In this document: in pieces, positions 52,359 through 60,944 of the stretch | Position numbering within the stretch: position 1 is the first letter of the stretch | Layout: every line of letters starts with the position of its first letter | NCBI GenBank assembly: GCA_033851955.1 | Contig: JAWSVK010000018.1 | Span: forward strand, 30,509 to 94,508 | Direction: 5' to 3' | Origin: Profundibacter sp033851955 | GTDB taxonomy: Bacteria; Pseudomonadota; Alphaproteobacteria; Rhodobacterales; Rhodobacteraceae | DNA length: 64,000 nucleotides | The notes under the pieces: model-generated | Seen by the model: only the letters and a program-made list of their open reading frames with translations | The model's database searches: none | What the model was told of the DNA's origin: nothing | Program-made: the position numbers and the translations under genes

Positions 52359-53486
52359 ATGGCGACTTTCGATTGGGCAAATCTTGGTCTCGGAAATAGG
52401 GCTGCGGCGGCGGGAAGTGCGACAGTAACAGAAGGTGGCCGAACGACAGATCTTACGCTTTCGGAATCTGGAAACCTTCGGTATTTTTCGACCTATGGCC
52501 CCGGAAGTCACCTCGTGACAACACGCAGCACCGGCCCTGACGATGCCACGATGGAATTCTCGAATCCAATCGACAACCTAAGCTTCGATATCTACGATCT
52601 GGAGGCCGGCGGCACATGGCAGGATCAGGTTACAATCACCGCTTTCGACCCTGACGGAAATGAAATTCCCGTGACGTTTTCCAATCTAAACCCAGCCATT
52701 CACGTGCAACTGGATGCAAACACTGTGACCTCCACTGGCTCTACTTCGACAAGCGTTTATGACGGCGCAGCAACGGGTTCGAACGATTCAATTTCCGTTA
52801 GCATCGATGGCCCTATTGGCTCTGTAATCGTTTCGTTCAGTGGCGGCGCGAGCAGATCCAGCCACCAAATTGTTGGGATCGGCGACCTCACCTTTGACAT
52901 CATCTGCTTCACCAGCGGCACCCAAATCGCGACGATTGGCGGACAAAAGCCAATCGAAAAACTGGAAATCGGCGACCTGATTGTCACCCGTGACAATGGC
53001 CTTCGCCCGATCCGCTGGATTGGCAAACGAACGGTGTCTGCCGACCTGATGCAGGCGCGCCCAAACCTGACACCCGTGACCATCAAAAAACACACCTTCG
53101 GCCCCGGCCTGCCCGACCAAGACATGCGCGTTTCGCCACAACACCGCATGCATATCGCCGACCCATTGTTGTCGCTCAATTTCGAAGTGAACGAAGTCCT
53201 CGTACCCGCCAAGGCGTTATGCAATGACCACAGTATTGTGGTCGATCACAGCCGCACAGATGTGACATATTTTCACATCATGTTCGACGAGCATGAAATC
53301 GTTTTGGCCGACAGCATCTGGAGCGAAAGCTTCCACCCCGGCGCGATGAGCCTTGACGCCATCGACGAAGCAGGGCGCGAAGAACTGCTAGACCTGTTCC
53401 CCGAATTGCGGAGCAACCCAGCAGGATACGGCGCCACCGCCAGAAAAGTCCTCAAGGTCAAAGAAGCCGCGCTACTGCTGCCCTAA
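52359..53486 (+). CDS. Hint-domain (Hedgehog/intein-type) protein
   Basis: A 375-residue protein like the one at 21657 but with a different N-terminal half. Residues 1-180 are Gly/Ser/Thr-rich beta-sandwich-like (ATMEFSNPIDNLSFDIYDLEAGG). Residues about 181-345 are the Hint_2 domain: CFTSGTQIATIGGQKPIEKLEIGDLIVTRDNGLRPIRWIG, SPQHRMHIAD and YFHIMFDEHEIVLADSIWSESFHPG. The nucleophile Cys and the His motif are present, so self-processing is possible but unproven. Confidence 0.85.
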   Translation: MATFDWANLGLGNRAAAAGSATVTEGGRTTDLTLSESGNLRYFSTYGPGSHLVTTRSTGPDDATMEFSNPIDNLSFDIYDLEAGGTWQDQVTITAFDPDGNEIPVTFSNLNPAIHVQLDANTVTSTGSTSTSVYDGAATGSNDSISVSIDGPIGSVIVSFSGGASRSSHQIVGIGDLTFDIICFTSGTQIATIGGQKPIEKLEIGDLIVTRDNGLRPIRWIGKRTVSADLMQARPNLTPVTIKKHTFGPGLPDQDMRVSPQHRMHIADPLLSLNFEVNEVLVPAKALCNDHSIVVDHSRTDVTYFHIMFDEHEIVLADSIWSESFHPGAMSLDAIDEAGREELLDLFPELRSNPAGYGATARKVLKVKEAALLLP

Positions 53487-53565
53487 ACGCGCGAAATGCC
53501 AGCGGCACTGCGCCACGGGGGCGTTGCTGGTGGGTGACGCTAGCATTAATGCGAAACACTAACCC

Positions 53566-53632
53566 GCGCGGAATCAAGGCGAAGCCGCCGCGCGATCGCC
53601 GGACCGCCCCGACAGGCTGGCGAATTAAGGGC
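53566..53632 (+). repeat. Structured dispersed repeat, partial copy C1
   Basis: Only the 5' third is present: stem GCGCGG (53566-53571) with CCGCGC (53588-53593) around the loop AATCAAGGCGAAGCCG, then the GC-rich palindrome. The 3' part is replaced by other sequence. Confidence 0.65.
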
Positions 53633-53703
53633 AGAGTAAACGTTGGAAAGACCGAACAAACATTGCAAAAAGAACCGCTGCTGACAGTGGCGATACCTAA
53701 CCC

Positions 53704-53859
53704 GCGCGGAATCAAGGCGAAGCCGCCACGCGATCGCCGGACCGCCCCGACGGGCTGGCGATTTGAGAGCTGCGCGATGGCTGGTTAGGGCAAACGATCA
53801 TTGCAGAGATAAATCGCCAAATTGAAAGACCCATCGCCACCCCAACGGCCCGCCGTTCG
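53704..53859 (+). repeat. Structured dispersed repeat, copy C2
   Basis: Stem GCGCGG (53704-53709) with CCACGC (53726-53731, one mismatch), the same 16-nt loop, the palindrome, a middle with GATGGCTGGTTA and GAGATAAATCGCC shared with copy B, and a final hairpin AACG/CGTT at 53844-53857. It lies 72 nt after copy C1 and 333 nt upstream of the AT-rich DUF4062 gene on the same strand. Confidence 0.75.
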
Positions 53860-53908
53860 CACGACTTGCGCAACAGTCAGGCGAACAGAGCCCCTCACGG
53901 CACCCACC

Positions 53909-54067
53909 CCTTTTGCAAAAAAGGTCAGCCCCCGCCCGGGTGGGGGCCGCACCGAGGGTGTCCATTGCATCAACCCTCTCAGTCTCAACCACCCTCACCG
54001 CTGGCCTCCCTGCCGCAAAAAGCCCCCGCCGTGGGGCGGGCGGGGGCTGCCCTTTTTTGCAAAAAGG
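53909..54067. mobile_element. MITE-like unit with ~30-bp inverted repeats
   Basis: The left arm (53909-53938, CCTTTTGCAAAAAAGG then TCAGCCCCCGCCCG) is nearly the reverse complement of the right arm (54037-54067, CGGGCGGGGGCTGCC then CTTTTTTGCAAAAAGG). Each arm also contains a CCTTTTT/AAAAAGG palindrome. The 98-nt centre has no gene. No clear target duplication was identified. Confidence 0.5.
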
Positions 54068-54192
54068 ACGAAAGTAGAGTACTATTATCGAAATAGCGAA
54101 GTCGAAAAACGGTCGCTTTGGTGGGCACCACCATTTCACCTTGTGGATGTATCCTTTGATCTTTAATGTGGCCTCTAAATTGAATTAGTGGA

Positions 54193-55386
54193 TTGCCTGT
54201 GGTTAAAAATATTAAGAACTATGATGTGTTTATTTCCTCACCTTCAGACGTCGCGCTTGAACGTGATACTATTCAAGAAGCCATAGAACAAATTAATGAA
54301 ATTAGTGGTTTGAAGGAGGGTTTCAGGCTTAACCCTATTCGATGGGAAAAGGATGTCAGTTCTCAAATTGGTAGCCATCCGCAAAAAATTATTAATGAGC
54401 AAATTGGGGATGAATACGACATATTCGTCGGGGTTCTTTGTAACCGATTTGGACAGAAAACTGAGCATTTCAACTCTGGAACGGAAGAAGAGTTTTTTAG
54501 GGCTTACGAAAGACTCGGCAACGAAACAAACCGCCCAGAAATTCTGTTTTACTTTAAGGACCCCAGAAAATCTGAGATACCTATTGACGCTAAGCAGTTC
54601 TTAAAAGTGTCCGAGTTCAAGGAAAAGATTAGCGACCTGGGCATCTACGGAGAGTTTGATACCCACGAAAGCCTTAAAACAATGGTGGTAGCTGCACTTA
54701 TCAAAGCAATTGATCGGCTAAAATCCAGCCCAGTCACAGTTAGCCAAAGTAATGGAACTGAGAAGCAAAAGATTTCAGATACCCCATCAACTGAGAACGC
54801 GTTAACTAAAGTCAATGAGTTTGATGAGGACATCGGATTGATGGAACTTTCAGACATTGCTTTAGACGCGATAGAGAACTTTACAGATACCTTAGAAACG
54901 ATAAGCATAGCTACCGAAAAGCTTGGTGGGAAGATGTCTATCCGATCTGAAGAAATTGGTAACTTGAAACCAACTGGTGACGCTCGCAAAGATCAAAAGG
55001 CTGCCAAAATGGTCATAGAAAAGGTTGCCGCAGAAATGCAGAGATATTCTCACATACTTGATCAAGATATTCCGGATGCAAGACGCGAATTCTCAACAGC
55101 GTTGCGCGCTATGCAGTATGCCGTCATTATTTCAAATCAAGACGGAATGAGCAGTTCAGATGATGTCAAAGAGCTTGTTGATGTGCTTGTGTCTTTGCAG
55201 GAGACATTAAAGTCCGTTCACGGAAGTGTTTCAGGCTTTCAAAGCGCAATATCATCAACGCCTAGAATGACCTCCAAATTAAATCAAGCCAAAAGGCGCA
55301 ACATTAAATCCGTCAACGATCTTTTGAATTTTCTCTCTGAAGCATCAATAAATATTGAGACAACTCTGATTGCCATTCAGCACTAA
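54193..55386 (+). CDS. DUF4062-domain protein, possible defence component
   Basis: A 397-residue protein. Residues 5-175 are DUF4062: YDVFISSPSDVALERDTI at the start, DIFVGVLCNRFGQKTEHFNSGTEEEF, and EILFYFKD. DUF4062 is distantly TIR-like and often sits at the N-terminus of STAND-type defence NTPases. Here the rest (about 220-397) is a predicted helical bundle with no NTPase motifs. DNA is AT-rich, unlike the flanks; the start codon is TTG (54193) or GTG (54199). It is the third orphan gene beside the structured repeat, and a MITE-like unit lies just upstream. No partner gene is seen. Confidence 0.72.
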   Translation: MPVVKNIKNYDVFISSPSDVALERDTIQEAIEQINEISGLKEGFRLNPIRWEKDVSSQIGSHPQKIINEQIGDEYDIFVGVLCNRFGQKTEHFNSGTEEEFFRAYERLGNETNRPEILFYFKDPRKSEIPIDAKQFLKVSEFKEKISDLGIYGEFDTHESLKTMVVAALIKAIDRLKSSPVTVSQSNGTEKQKISDTPSTENALTKVNEFDEDIGLMELSDIALDAIENFTDTLETISIATEKLGGKMSIRSEEIGNLKPTGDARKDQKAAKMVIEKVAAEMQRYSHILDQDIPDARREFSTALRAMQYAVIISNQDGMSSSDDVKELVDVLVSLQETLKSVHGSVSGFQSAISSTPRMTSKLNQAKRRNIKSVNDLLNFLSEASINIETTLIAIQH

Positions 55387-55429
55387 TTGGTCGCAGCGAA
55401 ATACATATGCTTCAACGTCGCCCCCCTCC

Positions 55430-55681
55430 TCACCGAATAACCGTCCCCGGCTCCCCCCGTTTCGCCCGTTCCCAAGCCTCCGATCGTATCTGATATTCCA
55501 AATCTTTCTGACGGGCAGATTTGCGGTCGAACTCCTCAATCCGCGCCAGATCACGGACCGAGACCAGCGCTGCCATTTCGTGGCCGTGCCGGTAAATCAA
55601 ATACCGCTTGCCGCCGAAATGCACCCGTGACAGGTAGCGGCCCAGATTTTTACGCAGCACTGTGTTTGTGACAAATTCCAT
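55430..55681 (-). CDS. Phd/YefM-type antitoxin-like protein (orphan)
   Basis: An 83-residue protein: EFVTNTVLRKNLGRYLSRVHFGGKRYLIYRHGHEMAALVSVRDLARIEEFDRKSARQ, the layout of Phd/YefM antitoxins (N-terminal DNA-binding fold, polar C-terminus). No toxin gene is seen on either side, so it may be an orphan or regulator. It is convergent with the DUF4062 gene. The start at 55681 is preferred over a GTG at 55687. Confidence 0.65.
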   Translation of the reverse strand: MEFVTNTVLRKNLGRYLSRVHFGGKRYLIYRHGHEMAALVSVRDLARIEEFDRKSARQKDLEYQIRSEAWERAKRGEPGTVIR

Positions 55682-55855
55682 GATCACGCCCTCTCCAAAA
55701 TCCCAGATCCCGAAATGGAATCGTACAAATATTGGCTCAGACTGTACAAATTGTGTGATTTACAAAATCTAACACCCCCGTCCCCGCACGGGACCGGAAG
55801 TGTTGCATTTCCTTTTATTCAAACTTTGCGTTGAATTACGTCACGTCAAATCGCC

Positions 55856-56419
55856 TTAAGCGCGTTCAGAATATTCCATCGCAATTGTATCAACCACGAT
55901 GTCCTCATCCGTGCCGATAAACGGCGGCACCATCACCTTGATCCCGTTGGATAAAGTGGCCGGTTTGAACGATTTTGCCGCCGTCTGACCCTTCACCACA
56001 GGCTCGGTTTCGGCCACTTTACAGGTCACCTTTTGCGGCAGCGTGGCGCTCAGCGCTTCGGCATCAAAGTACTCGATCACCACCATCATACCGTCTTGTA
56101 AAAACGCGCGGCGCTCGCCCAGAATGTCGGCGGGCAGCTCAACCTGCTCATAGGTATCCATGTCCATGAAAACCAGCATGTCATTGCTTTCATACAAGAA
56201 TTGCTGGTCTTTTTGCTCCAACCGCACCCGCTCAACCTTGTCGGCGGCGCGAAAGCGTTCGTTCAATTTGGACCCATTGCGCAGGTTCTTCATTTCCACC
56301 TGCGCAAACGCCCCACCCTTGCCGGGTTTTACATGCCCAACCTTCACCGCCAGCCAAAGTGAGTCATTATGCTCAAGGATGTTACCGGGGCGAATTTCGT
56401 TTCCGTTAATTTTGGGCAT
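55856..56419 (-). CDS. efp: Elongation factor P
   Basis: A 187-residue EF-P, exactly family length. The KOW-like N-terminal domain has KINGNEIRPGNILEHNDSLWLAVKVGHVKPGKGGAFAQVEMKNLRNG with the loop lysine that is beta-lysylated in many bacteria; two OB domains follow. EF-P relieves stalling at polyproline stretches. The ATG at 56419 is chosen by family length and the PKINGNEIRPG start. Confidence 0.96.
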   Translation of the reverse strand: MPKINGNEIRPGNILEHNDSLWLAVKVGHVKPGKGGAFAQVEMKNLRNGSKLNERFRAADKVERVRLEQKDQQFLYESNDMLVFMDMDTYEQVELPADILGERRAFLQDGMMVVIEYFDAEALSATLPQKVTCKVAETEPVVKGQTAAKSFKPATLSNGIKVMVPPFIGTDEDIVVDTIAMEYSERA

Positions 56420-56628
56420 ATGACTAAACCAAGCTGAAAAGGTTGAAGGAATTCTAACAGCACCTATATATGGGTGATCACACGGGGGCAAGACGGCTAT
56501 ATGCAGGGTTTTCCGAAACGAGCTATGCACTGACCGCATAGCAGATATGCAAAATCGGCCTAGCCGAATCGATCAAGATAGGTCATACAGAACACCACTC
56601 CAAAAGAACAAGTGCAAAAGGAACAGTA

Positions 56629-56940
56629 ATGCGAGATTTTGTTGACGGCACAGCTTTCAATCACGAACAAGGCAACCGGTCGCGCAAGTTATTTGCTGCC
56701 GTTGTGTTGGCCGCGCTAGATGACGCAATTGCCGATGATAAAAAATACGGCAATGGTCCTGAGCAAATCGCACGCTGGGCCCGCTCACGCGATGGCCGCG
56801 AGGTTTTGTCTTGCGCTGGGATTGACCCCAATGAACGTGTTGTCAAAGGCTTAATGGAGTTCGTGGGCAAAGGCGTACGCACTTCGGTTGCCCTGTCTCG
56901 CGAAGAATCTGAGCGTCGGCAGCAGGCTGAAGCCGCTTAG
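56629..56940 (+). CDS. Small conserved Rhodobacterales protein (DUF6280-like)
   Basis: A 103-residue soluble protein: NRSRKLFAAVVLAALDDAIADDKKYGNGPEQIARWARSRDGREVLSCAGIDPNERVVKGLMEFVGKGVRTSVALSREE. It resembles small proteins annotated as DUF6280 in Rhodobacterales; function unknown. It has a strong intrinsic terminator 30 nt after its stop. Confidence 0.65.
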   Translation: MRDFVDGTAFNHEQGNRSRKLFAAVVLAALDDAIADDKKYGNGPEQIARWARSRDGREVLSCAGIDPNERVVKGLMEFVGKGVRTSVALSREESERRQQAEAA

Positions 56941-56969
56941 ACCATAGGCTAACATCACAACCTTAATTG

Positions 56970-56995
56970 ACGCGCTTTTCGGAGCGCGTTTTTTT
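56970..56995 (+). terminator. Rho-independent terminator
   Basis: ACGCGC (56970-56975) pairs with GCGCGT (56984-56989) around an 8-nt loop, followed by a T7 run (56989-56995), 30 nt past the stop of the small conserved gene. Confidence 0.9.
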
Positions 56996-57066
56996 GTGGC
57001 CAACAGGCATCACAGCCATGATTCAAAGAGCTTGTTTCTTGGCGCGCGCTTGGGGATAACGGATTC

Positions 57067-58512
57067 ATGAAAAAGTCACTTATGATTCAGGGCGCGGGCT
57101 CTAATGTTGGGAAATCCATGCTGGTTGCAGGGCTGGCCCGCGCCTATGTGCGTCGCGGATTAAACGTGCGGCCCTTCAAACCACAGAACATGTCCAATAA
57201 CGCCGCTGTGACCGTGGACGGCGGCGAAATCGGCCGCGCCCAAGCCTTACAAGCCCGAGCCGCCGGGGTCGATCCAACCACAGATATGAATCCTGTTCTA
57301 CTAAAACCAGAGAGCGATATTGGCGCACAGATCGTGGTTCATGGGCAGCGTGTTGCGACGCTGAAAGCTCGTGACTACACCGCCATGAAAGCCACCTTGA
57401 TGCCCGCCGTCTTGGAAAGCTTTCACCGTATGTCGGCCGAGGCAGATCTGGTTTTGATCGAAGGTGCGGGCAGCCCCGCCGAAATCAATTTGCGTCAAGG
57501 GGACATCGCGAACATGGGGTTTGCGCAGGCCGCCGATGTGCCTGTCGTGCTGGTCGGTGATATAGATCGTGGCGGGGTGATCGCTCAGTTGGTTGGCAGC
57601 CACGTCGTGTTAGACGATACAGATCGCGCGCGGATCAAGGGTTTTATCGTCAACAAATTTCGCGGCGACGTCAGCCTGTTTGACGAAGGTGTCACAGAGA
57701 TTTCCAACCGTACGGGATGGAGCAATATTGGCGTTTTACCCTGGTTCACCGACGCTTGGCGCCTACCCGCCGAAGACGTGATGGACATCGCGTCACGCCA
57801 AGGTGGCGCCTTTAAGGTCGCCGTGCCGCGCCTGTCGAGGATCGCCAATTTTGACGATCTGGACCCGCTGGCGGCGGAACCTGATGTCACTGTCGAAATC
57901 ATCGAGGCTGGGCGTCCCTTGCCGGGCGATGCTGATCTCGTGCTGATCCCCGGCACCAAATCCACCATCGCCGACCTTGCCTATTTCCGAGAACAAGGGT
58001 GGGACATAGACCTTGCCGCCCATATACGGCGGGGCGGGCATGTTTTGGGACTGTGCGGTGGCTATCAAATGTTGGGCAAACAGATTATTGACGCCGACGG
58101 GATCGAAGGGCGATCAGGCCAATTTGACGGGCTGGGATTGCTCGATGTGGTGACTGAAATGTCACCGCAAAAACGGCTGGAAATCAGCAACGCTACTTAT
58201 TTGCCTACAGGAGACGCGGTGCAGGGGTATGAAATTCATATCGGCAGCACGCAAGGGGCTGATTGCAGCCGCGCGTGGCTCGAGATGGACGGACGAAAGG
58301 ATGGTGCGGCGTCACCAAATGGGCGAGTGATGGGGTGCTATATGCACGGGCTGTTTGCCTCAGACAAGTTTCGCGCAGCCTATCTGGCGGGGCTTGGTGG
58401 AACAGCGGGTCACGGTTCTTACGATGCCAGTGTTGAGGACACATTGGATCAGCTCGCCGATCATCTTGAGCGACATCTGGACCTGGATGCATTGCTGGAA
58501 ATCGCAGACTGA
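57067..58512 (+). CDS. cobQ: Cobyric acid synthase
   Basis: A 481-residue amidotransferase of cobalamin synthesis that amidates adenosylcobyrinic diamide to cobyric acid. The N-terminal P-loop-like domain starts MIQGAGSNVGKSMLVAGLAR and contains FKPQNMSNNAAVTVDGGEIGRAQALQA; the C-terminal class I glutaminase has the nucleophile in LGLCGGYQMLGK and the catalytic His in the MHGLFASD region. Full length. B12 made here could serve the BchE-type enzyme, though other cob genes are not in view. Confidence 0.96.
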   Translation: MKKSLMIQGAGSNVGKSMLVAGLARAYVRRGLNVRPFKPQNMSNNAAVTVDGGEIGRAQALQARAAGVDPTTDMNPVLLKPESDIGAQIVVHGQRVATLKARDYTAMKATLMPAVLESFHRMSAEADLVLIEGAGSPAEINLRQGDIANMGFAQAADVPVVLVGDIDRGGVIAQLVGSHVVLDDTDRARIKGFIVNKFRGDVSLFDEGVTEISNRTGWSNIGVLPWFTDAWRLPAEDVMDIASRQGGAFKVAVPRLSRIANFDDLDPLAAEPDVTVEIIEAGRPLPGDADLVLIPGTKSTIADLAYFREQGWDIDLAAHIRRGGHVLGLCGGYQMLGKQIIDADGIEGRSGQFDGLGLLDVVTEMSPQKRLEISNATYLPTGDAVQGYEIHIGSTQGADCSRAWLEMDGRKDGAASPNGRVMGCYMHGLFASDKFRAAYLAGLGGTAGHGSYDASVEDTLDQLADHLERHLDLDALLEIAD

Positions 58513-58514
58513 CT

Positions 58515-58589
58515 GCGGCTCATCGCCCCCTTACGGGCGCTCTTTGCCATCGCTGTGGCGCGAAGAAAGCTGTAAAGCTTGATGAGCGG
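58515..58589. repeat. Large-hairpin intergenic repeat, copy 3 (inverted)
   Basis: Read on the minus strand, CCGCTCATCAAGC, then CTTTCTTCGCGC, AAGAGCGCCCG and GGGGGCGATGAG; it is the same design as copies at 20721 and 31458. It begins 3 nt after the cobQ stop. Confidence 0.55.
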
Positions 58590-58598
58590 TCGGCTACG

Positions 58599-59438
58599 TT
58601 ATTCAAATTCCTGCGAGGCCAACACGCGATTGATTTCGCGACGGACCAATTTGCGCACGTTGCGGGTGATCCGTTCACCCAAAGCGCCCTGCAATTCTTG
58701 CCGTACAATGTCACTTACCATATCGCGCAAGGCTTCTTCATCAATCACAGATTCCTCGTCGCCAAACAAATCAGAGCTACTCTTCTCTGTAGCAGCTTCA
58801 TTCGTAGCATCATCATCTGTTGAGGCATCCGTCGTTTCAACCTTAACCTCTTGCGCAGTCCCATCGATCCAATCTTGAACCGGTTCTGACATCACCTCCT
58901 CAGCTTCGGCATCTTCTTCAAAATCACTGCCATCTGGCTCCCAGTCACCGTCTTGTTGGCCAATCGCTGCTTCAAGTTCAGCTATTGTGCTTTCGAGCGC
59001 TGACGCCTTATCTGCAGCTACATCTTCGACATGCGGCTCTGCATCCTGAAATGCATCTATGATGTCTTGCGACGCGGCGGCTGCATCATCCTGTGGGATA
59101 ATATCAGCGTCAAGTTGCGTATCAACATGGGCTTCAAAATCAGCGGCAGCTTCTTCGCTAGGCATCTGATCTTGGACGTGGCTAAACTCTATCGGCGCGT
59201 CATCTGCAGCCTCGGTCTGCGCAATCTGTTCAGGCGTTTCAGAAACATCCTCATCAGAAGGCGCATCCTGTGGCGCTGAAACACGAAAATCTGCCGTTAG
59301 AATCAGCTTATCTGCAGGTGCCACGTCCCCAGACTCAGACGCTGCATTTTGTTGTGCAGCCTCGACATCATTGGACACAAGCCGCCGGATGGAGGAAAGC
59401 ACATCCTCGATTTCCGCAGTGGATACAGGTTCTGACAT
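58599..59438 (-). CDS. PopZ-like polar organising protein
   Basis: A 279-residue protein with the PopZ layout: N-terminal helix STAEIEDVLSSIRRLVSNDV, a very acidic, low-complexity middle (many D, E, A), and C-terminal helices LRDMVSDIVRQELQGALGERITRNVRKLVRREINRVLASQEFE. PopZ forms polar condensates that anchor the chromosome in Caulobacter. The middle here is rich in Asp/Glu but lacks the proline-rich tract of PopZ. It is upstream-neighboured by tolC and pcm on the same strand, as in relatives. Confidence 0.72.
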   Translation of the reverse strand: MSEPVSTAEIEDVLSSIRRLVSNDVEAAQQNAASESGDVAPADKLILTADFRVSAPQDAPSDEDVSETPEQIAQTEAADDAPIEFSHVQDQMPSEEAAADFEAHVDTQLDADIIPQDDAAAASQDIIDAFQDAEPHVEDVAADKASALESTIAELEAAIGQQDGDWEPDGSDFEEDAEAEEVMSEPVQDWIDGTAQEVKVETTDASTDDDATNEAATEKSSSDLFGDEESVIDEEALRDMVSDIVRQELQGALGERITRNVRKLVRREINRVLASQEFE

Positions 59439-59509
59439 TGGGATTCCCGATTTAGCCTCACCTTAACAATAGCGCCAAGGTTCGCATCGCACAACATAAA
59501 GGATTAATT

Positions 59510-60874
59510 CTAATCTTTTCCTAACGCCCGCAGAACACGGTCGAGGCTTTTGCCCTGCGTGCTGTGGGCTGGCGCGTTACGTACAGCGTTATAATAGGCG
59601 GTTGGATCATAGGTTCTGATGCCCAAATTAAGGTGCTCAACAGTCAACAAGCCCATAGCCGACAGCAGCGTGTAGGTTGCAACATACTGATCGGTAATCG
59701 ACGAAATTCGGTTGGCTTGTGCGTCCAACAATTCTTGTTCTGCATCCAGCACATCAAGCGTTGTCCGAGCGCCCAATGTCGCTTCTTCTTTGACGCCCTC
59801 AAACGCAACGCGAGCAGCACTGATTTGACGATTGCTGGCAGTCAGAGTGGCCCGTGAAACATTCAGCAAAGCCCAAGCATTGCCGACCGTTTGGGCCACT
59901 TCATGGCGGGTAATATGCAAACCTGCACGTGCCGCATCGCGACGCGCCATGGCTTGGCGATAGACCGAGCTTAACTTGCCGCCCTGATAAATGGGCGCGG
60001 TCAAGTCCAACCCAACCGAAGCGGCGTCGCTACCGGTGTGGTCCAGCCACATTCTGCTAGACGCCGTCAGTTTGGGCTCCATCAACGTTTTTGCTCGCAG
60101 CACGCCGATTTCAGTTGATGCAATTTCGTGCTGGATTTTTTTCATAGCGGGGTGCGTTGTATAGGCCACCGCACGGGCCGAATCCAATGACTTTGCGGTT
60201 GCTGGCGCTTTAGGGGCCGCCCGCAAGGATTTCGGATAGGTGCCAACAGAGGCGCGGTATTCTTCGCGCGAACGGGCCAGATTGCCATCGGCCACTGCCT
60301 TATTGGCGCGGGCCAACGCCAGTCGCGATTCGGCCAGAGACACATCAGTACGCGTCACTTCGCCAACCTCAAACCGATCTTTCGCGGCTCGTAATTGCTC
60401 GGCAATCACCCGCACGTTATTGCGACGCAAGGCAACGAATTCATTGTCGCGGCGCACGTTCATATAGGCGGTGACCGCCCGCAGCAGCACTGATTGCTCA
60501 ATGCTGATCAACCCTTGGCGAGCCGCCAGCACATCTTCTTTTTTGCCGTCAATCGCCAGTTTAGAACCACCACCATCAAAAAGCAGCAGGCTGGCTGAGA
60601 TGCCGAGGCTCCCGGTCAAATGGCCGTTTTTAAGCCCTGTGAACGAGGGGGTGCTGGAGACAGTCGCGCTGCCAAAATAGTTGATCACAGGGCGCAGCGT
60701 CGCAACCGCTTGGGCGACATCTTCGTCCGCGGCCCGCAGCACGGCACGGTTTTGATCTAATAGGCCAGAATGTTTGTACGCCTTGATCAGCGTATCCGTC
60801 AGGGTTTCGGCCTTTACGCCCCCAGACATCGCAATCGTAACGGCCGCAAAAGCCACTATCAGCAAAGATTTCAT
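59510..60874 (-). CDS. tolC: TolC family outer-membrane efflux protein
   Basis: A 454-residue protein with a signal peptide (MKSLLIVAFAAVTIAMSGGVKA) and two TolC repeats (SLAESRLALARANKAVADGNL; TLGARTTLDVLDAEQELLDAQANRISSITDQYVATYTLLSAMG). It forms the outer-membrane channel of tripartite efflux and type I secretion. The start at 60874 is chosen for the signal peptide; a longer form from 60916 is possible. Confidence 0.93.
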   Translation of the reverse strand: MKSLLIVAFAAVTIAMSGGVKAETLTDTLIKAYKHSGLLDQNRAVLRAADEDVAQAVATLRPVINYFGSATVSSTPSFTGLKNGHLTGSLGISASLLLFDGGGSKLAIDGKKEDVLAARQGLISIEQSVLLRAVTAYMNVRRDNEFVALRRNNVRVIAEQLRAAKDRFEVGEVTRTDVSLAESRLALARANKAVADGNLARSREEYRASVGTYPKSLRAAPKAPATAKSLDSARAVAYTTHPAMKKIQHEIASTEIGVLRAKTLMEPKLTASSRMWLDHTGSDAASVGLDLTAPIYQGGKLSSVYRQAMARRDAARAGLHITRHEVAQTVGNAWALLNVSRATLTASNRQISAARVAFEGVKEEATLGARTTLDVLDAEQELLDAQANRISSITDQYVATYTLLSAMGLLTVEHLNLGIRTYDPTAYYNAVRNAPAHSTQGKSLDRVLRALGKD

Positions 60875-60944
60875 ACTGTTGCCCACATTCAACCCTTTTC
60901 CACTATACTCGATCACAATTCTTAACCCGACATATGCGACGGGA

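Noticed and set aside
52126..52380. 84-codon minus-strand frame upstream of the second Hint gene
   Set aside because: It overlaps the likely promoter and start of the Hint gene and shows no recognisable domain.
53500..54190. CRISPR array in the repeat-rich spacer
   Set aside because: Repeats are long, structured and irregularly spaced, with no regular spacer units and no cas genes nearby.
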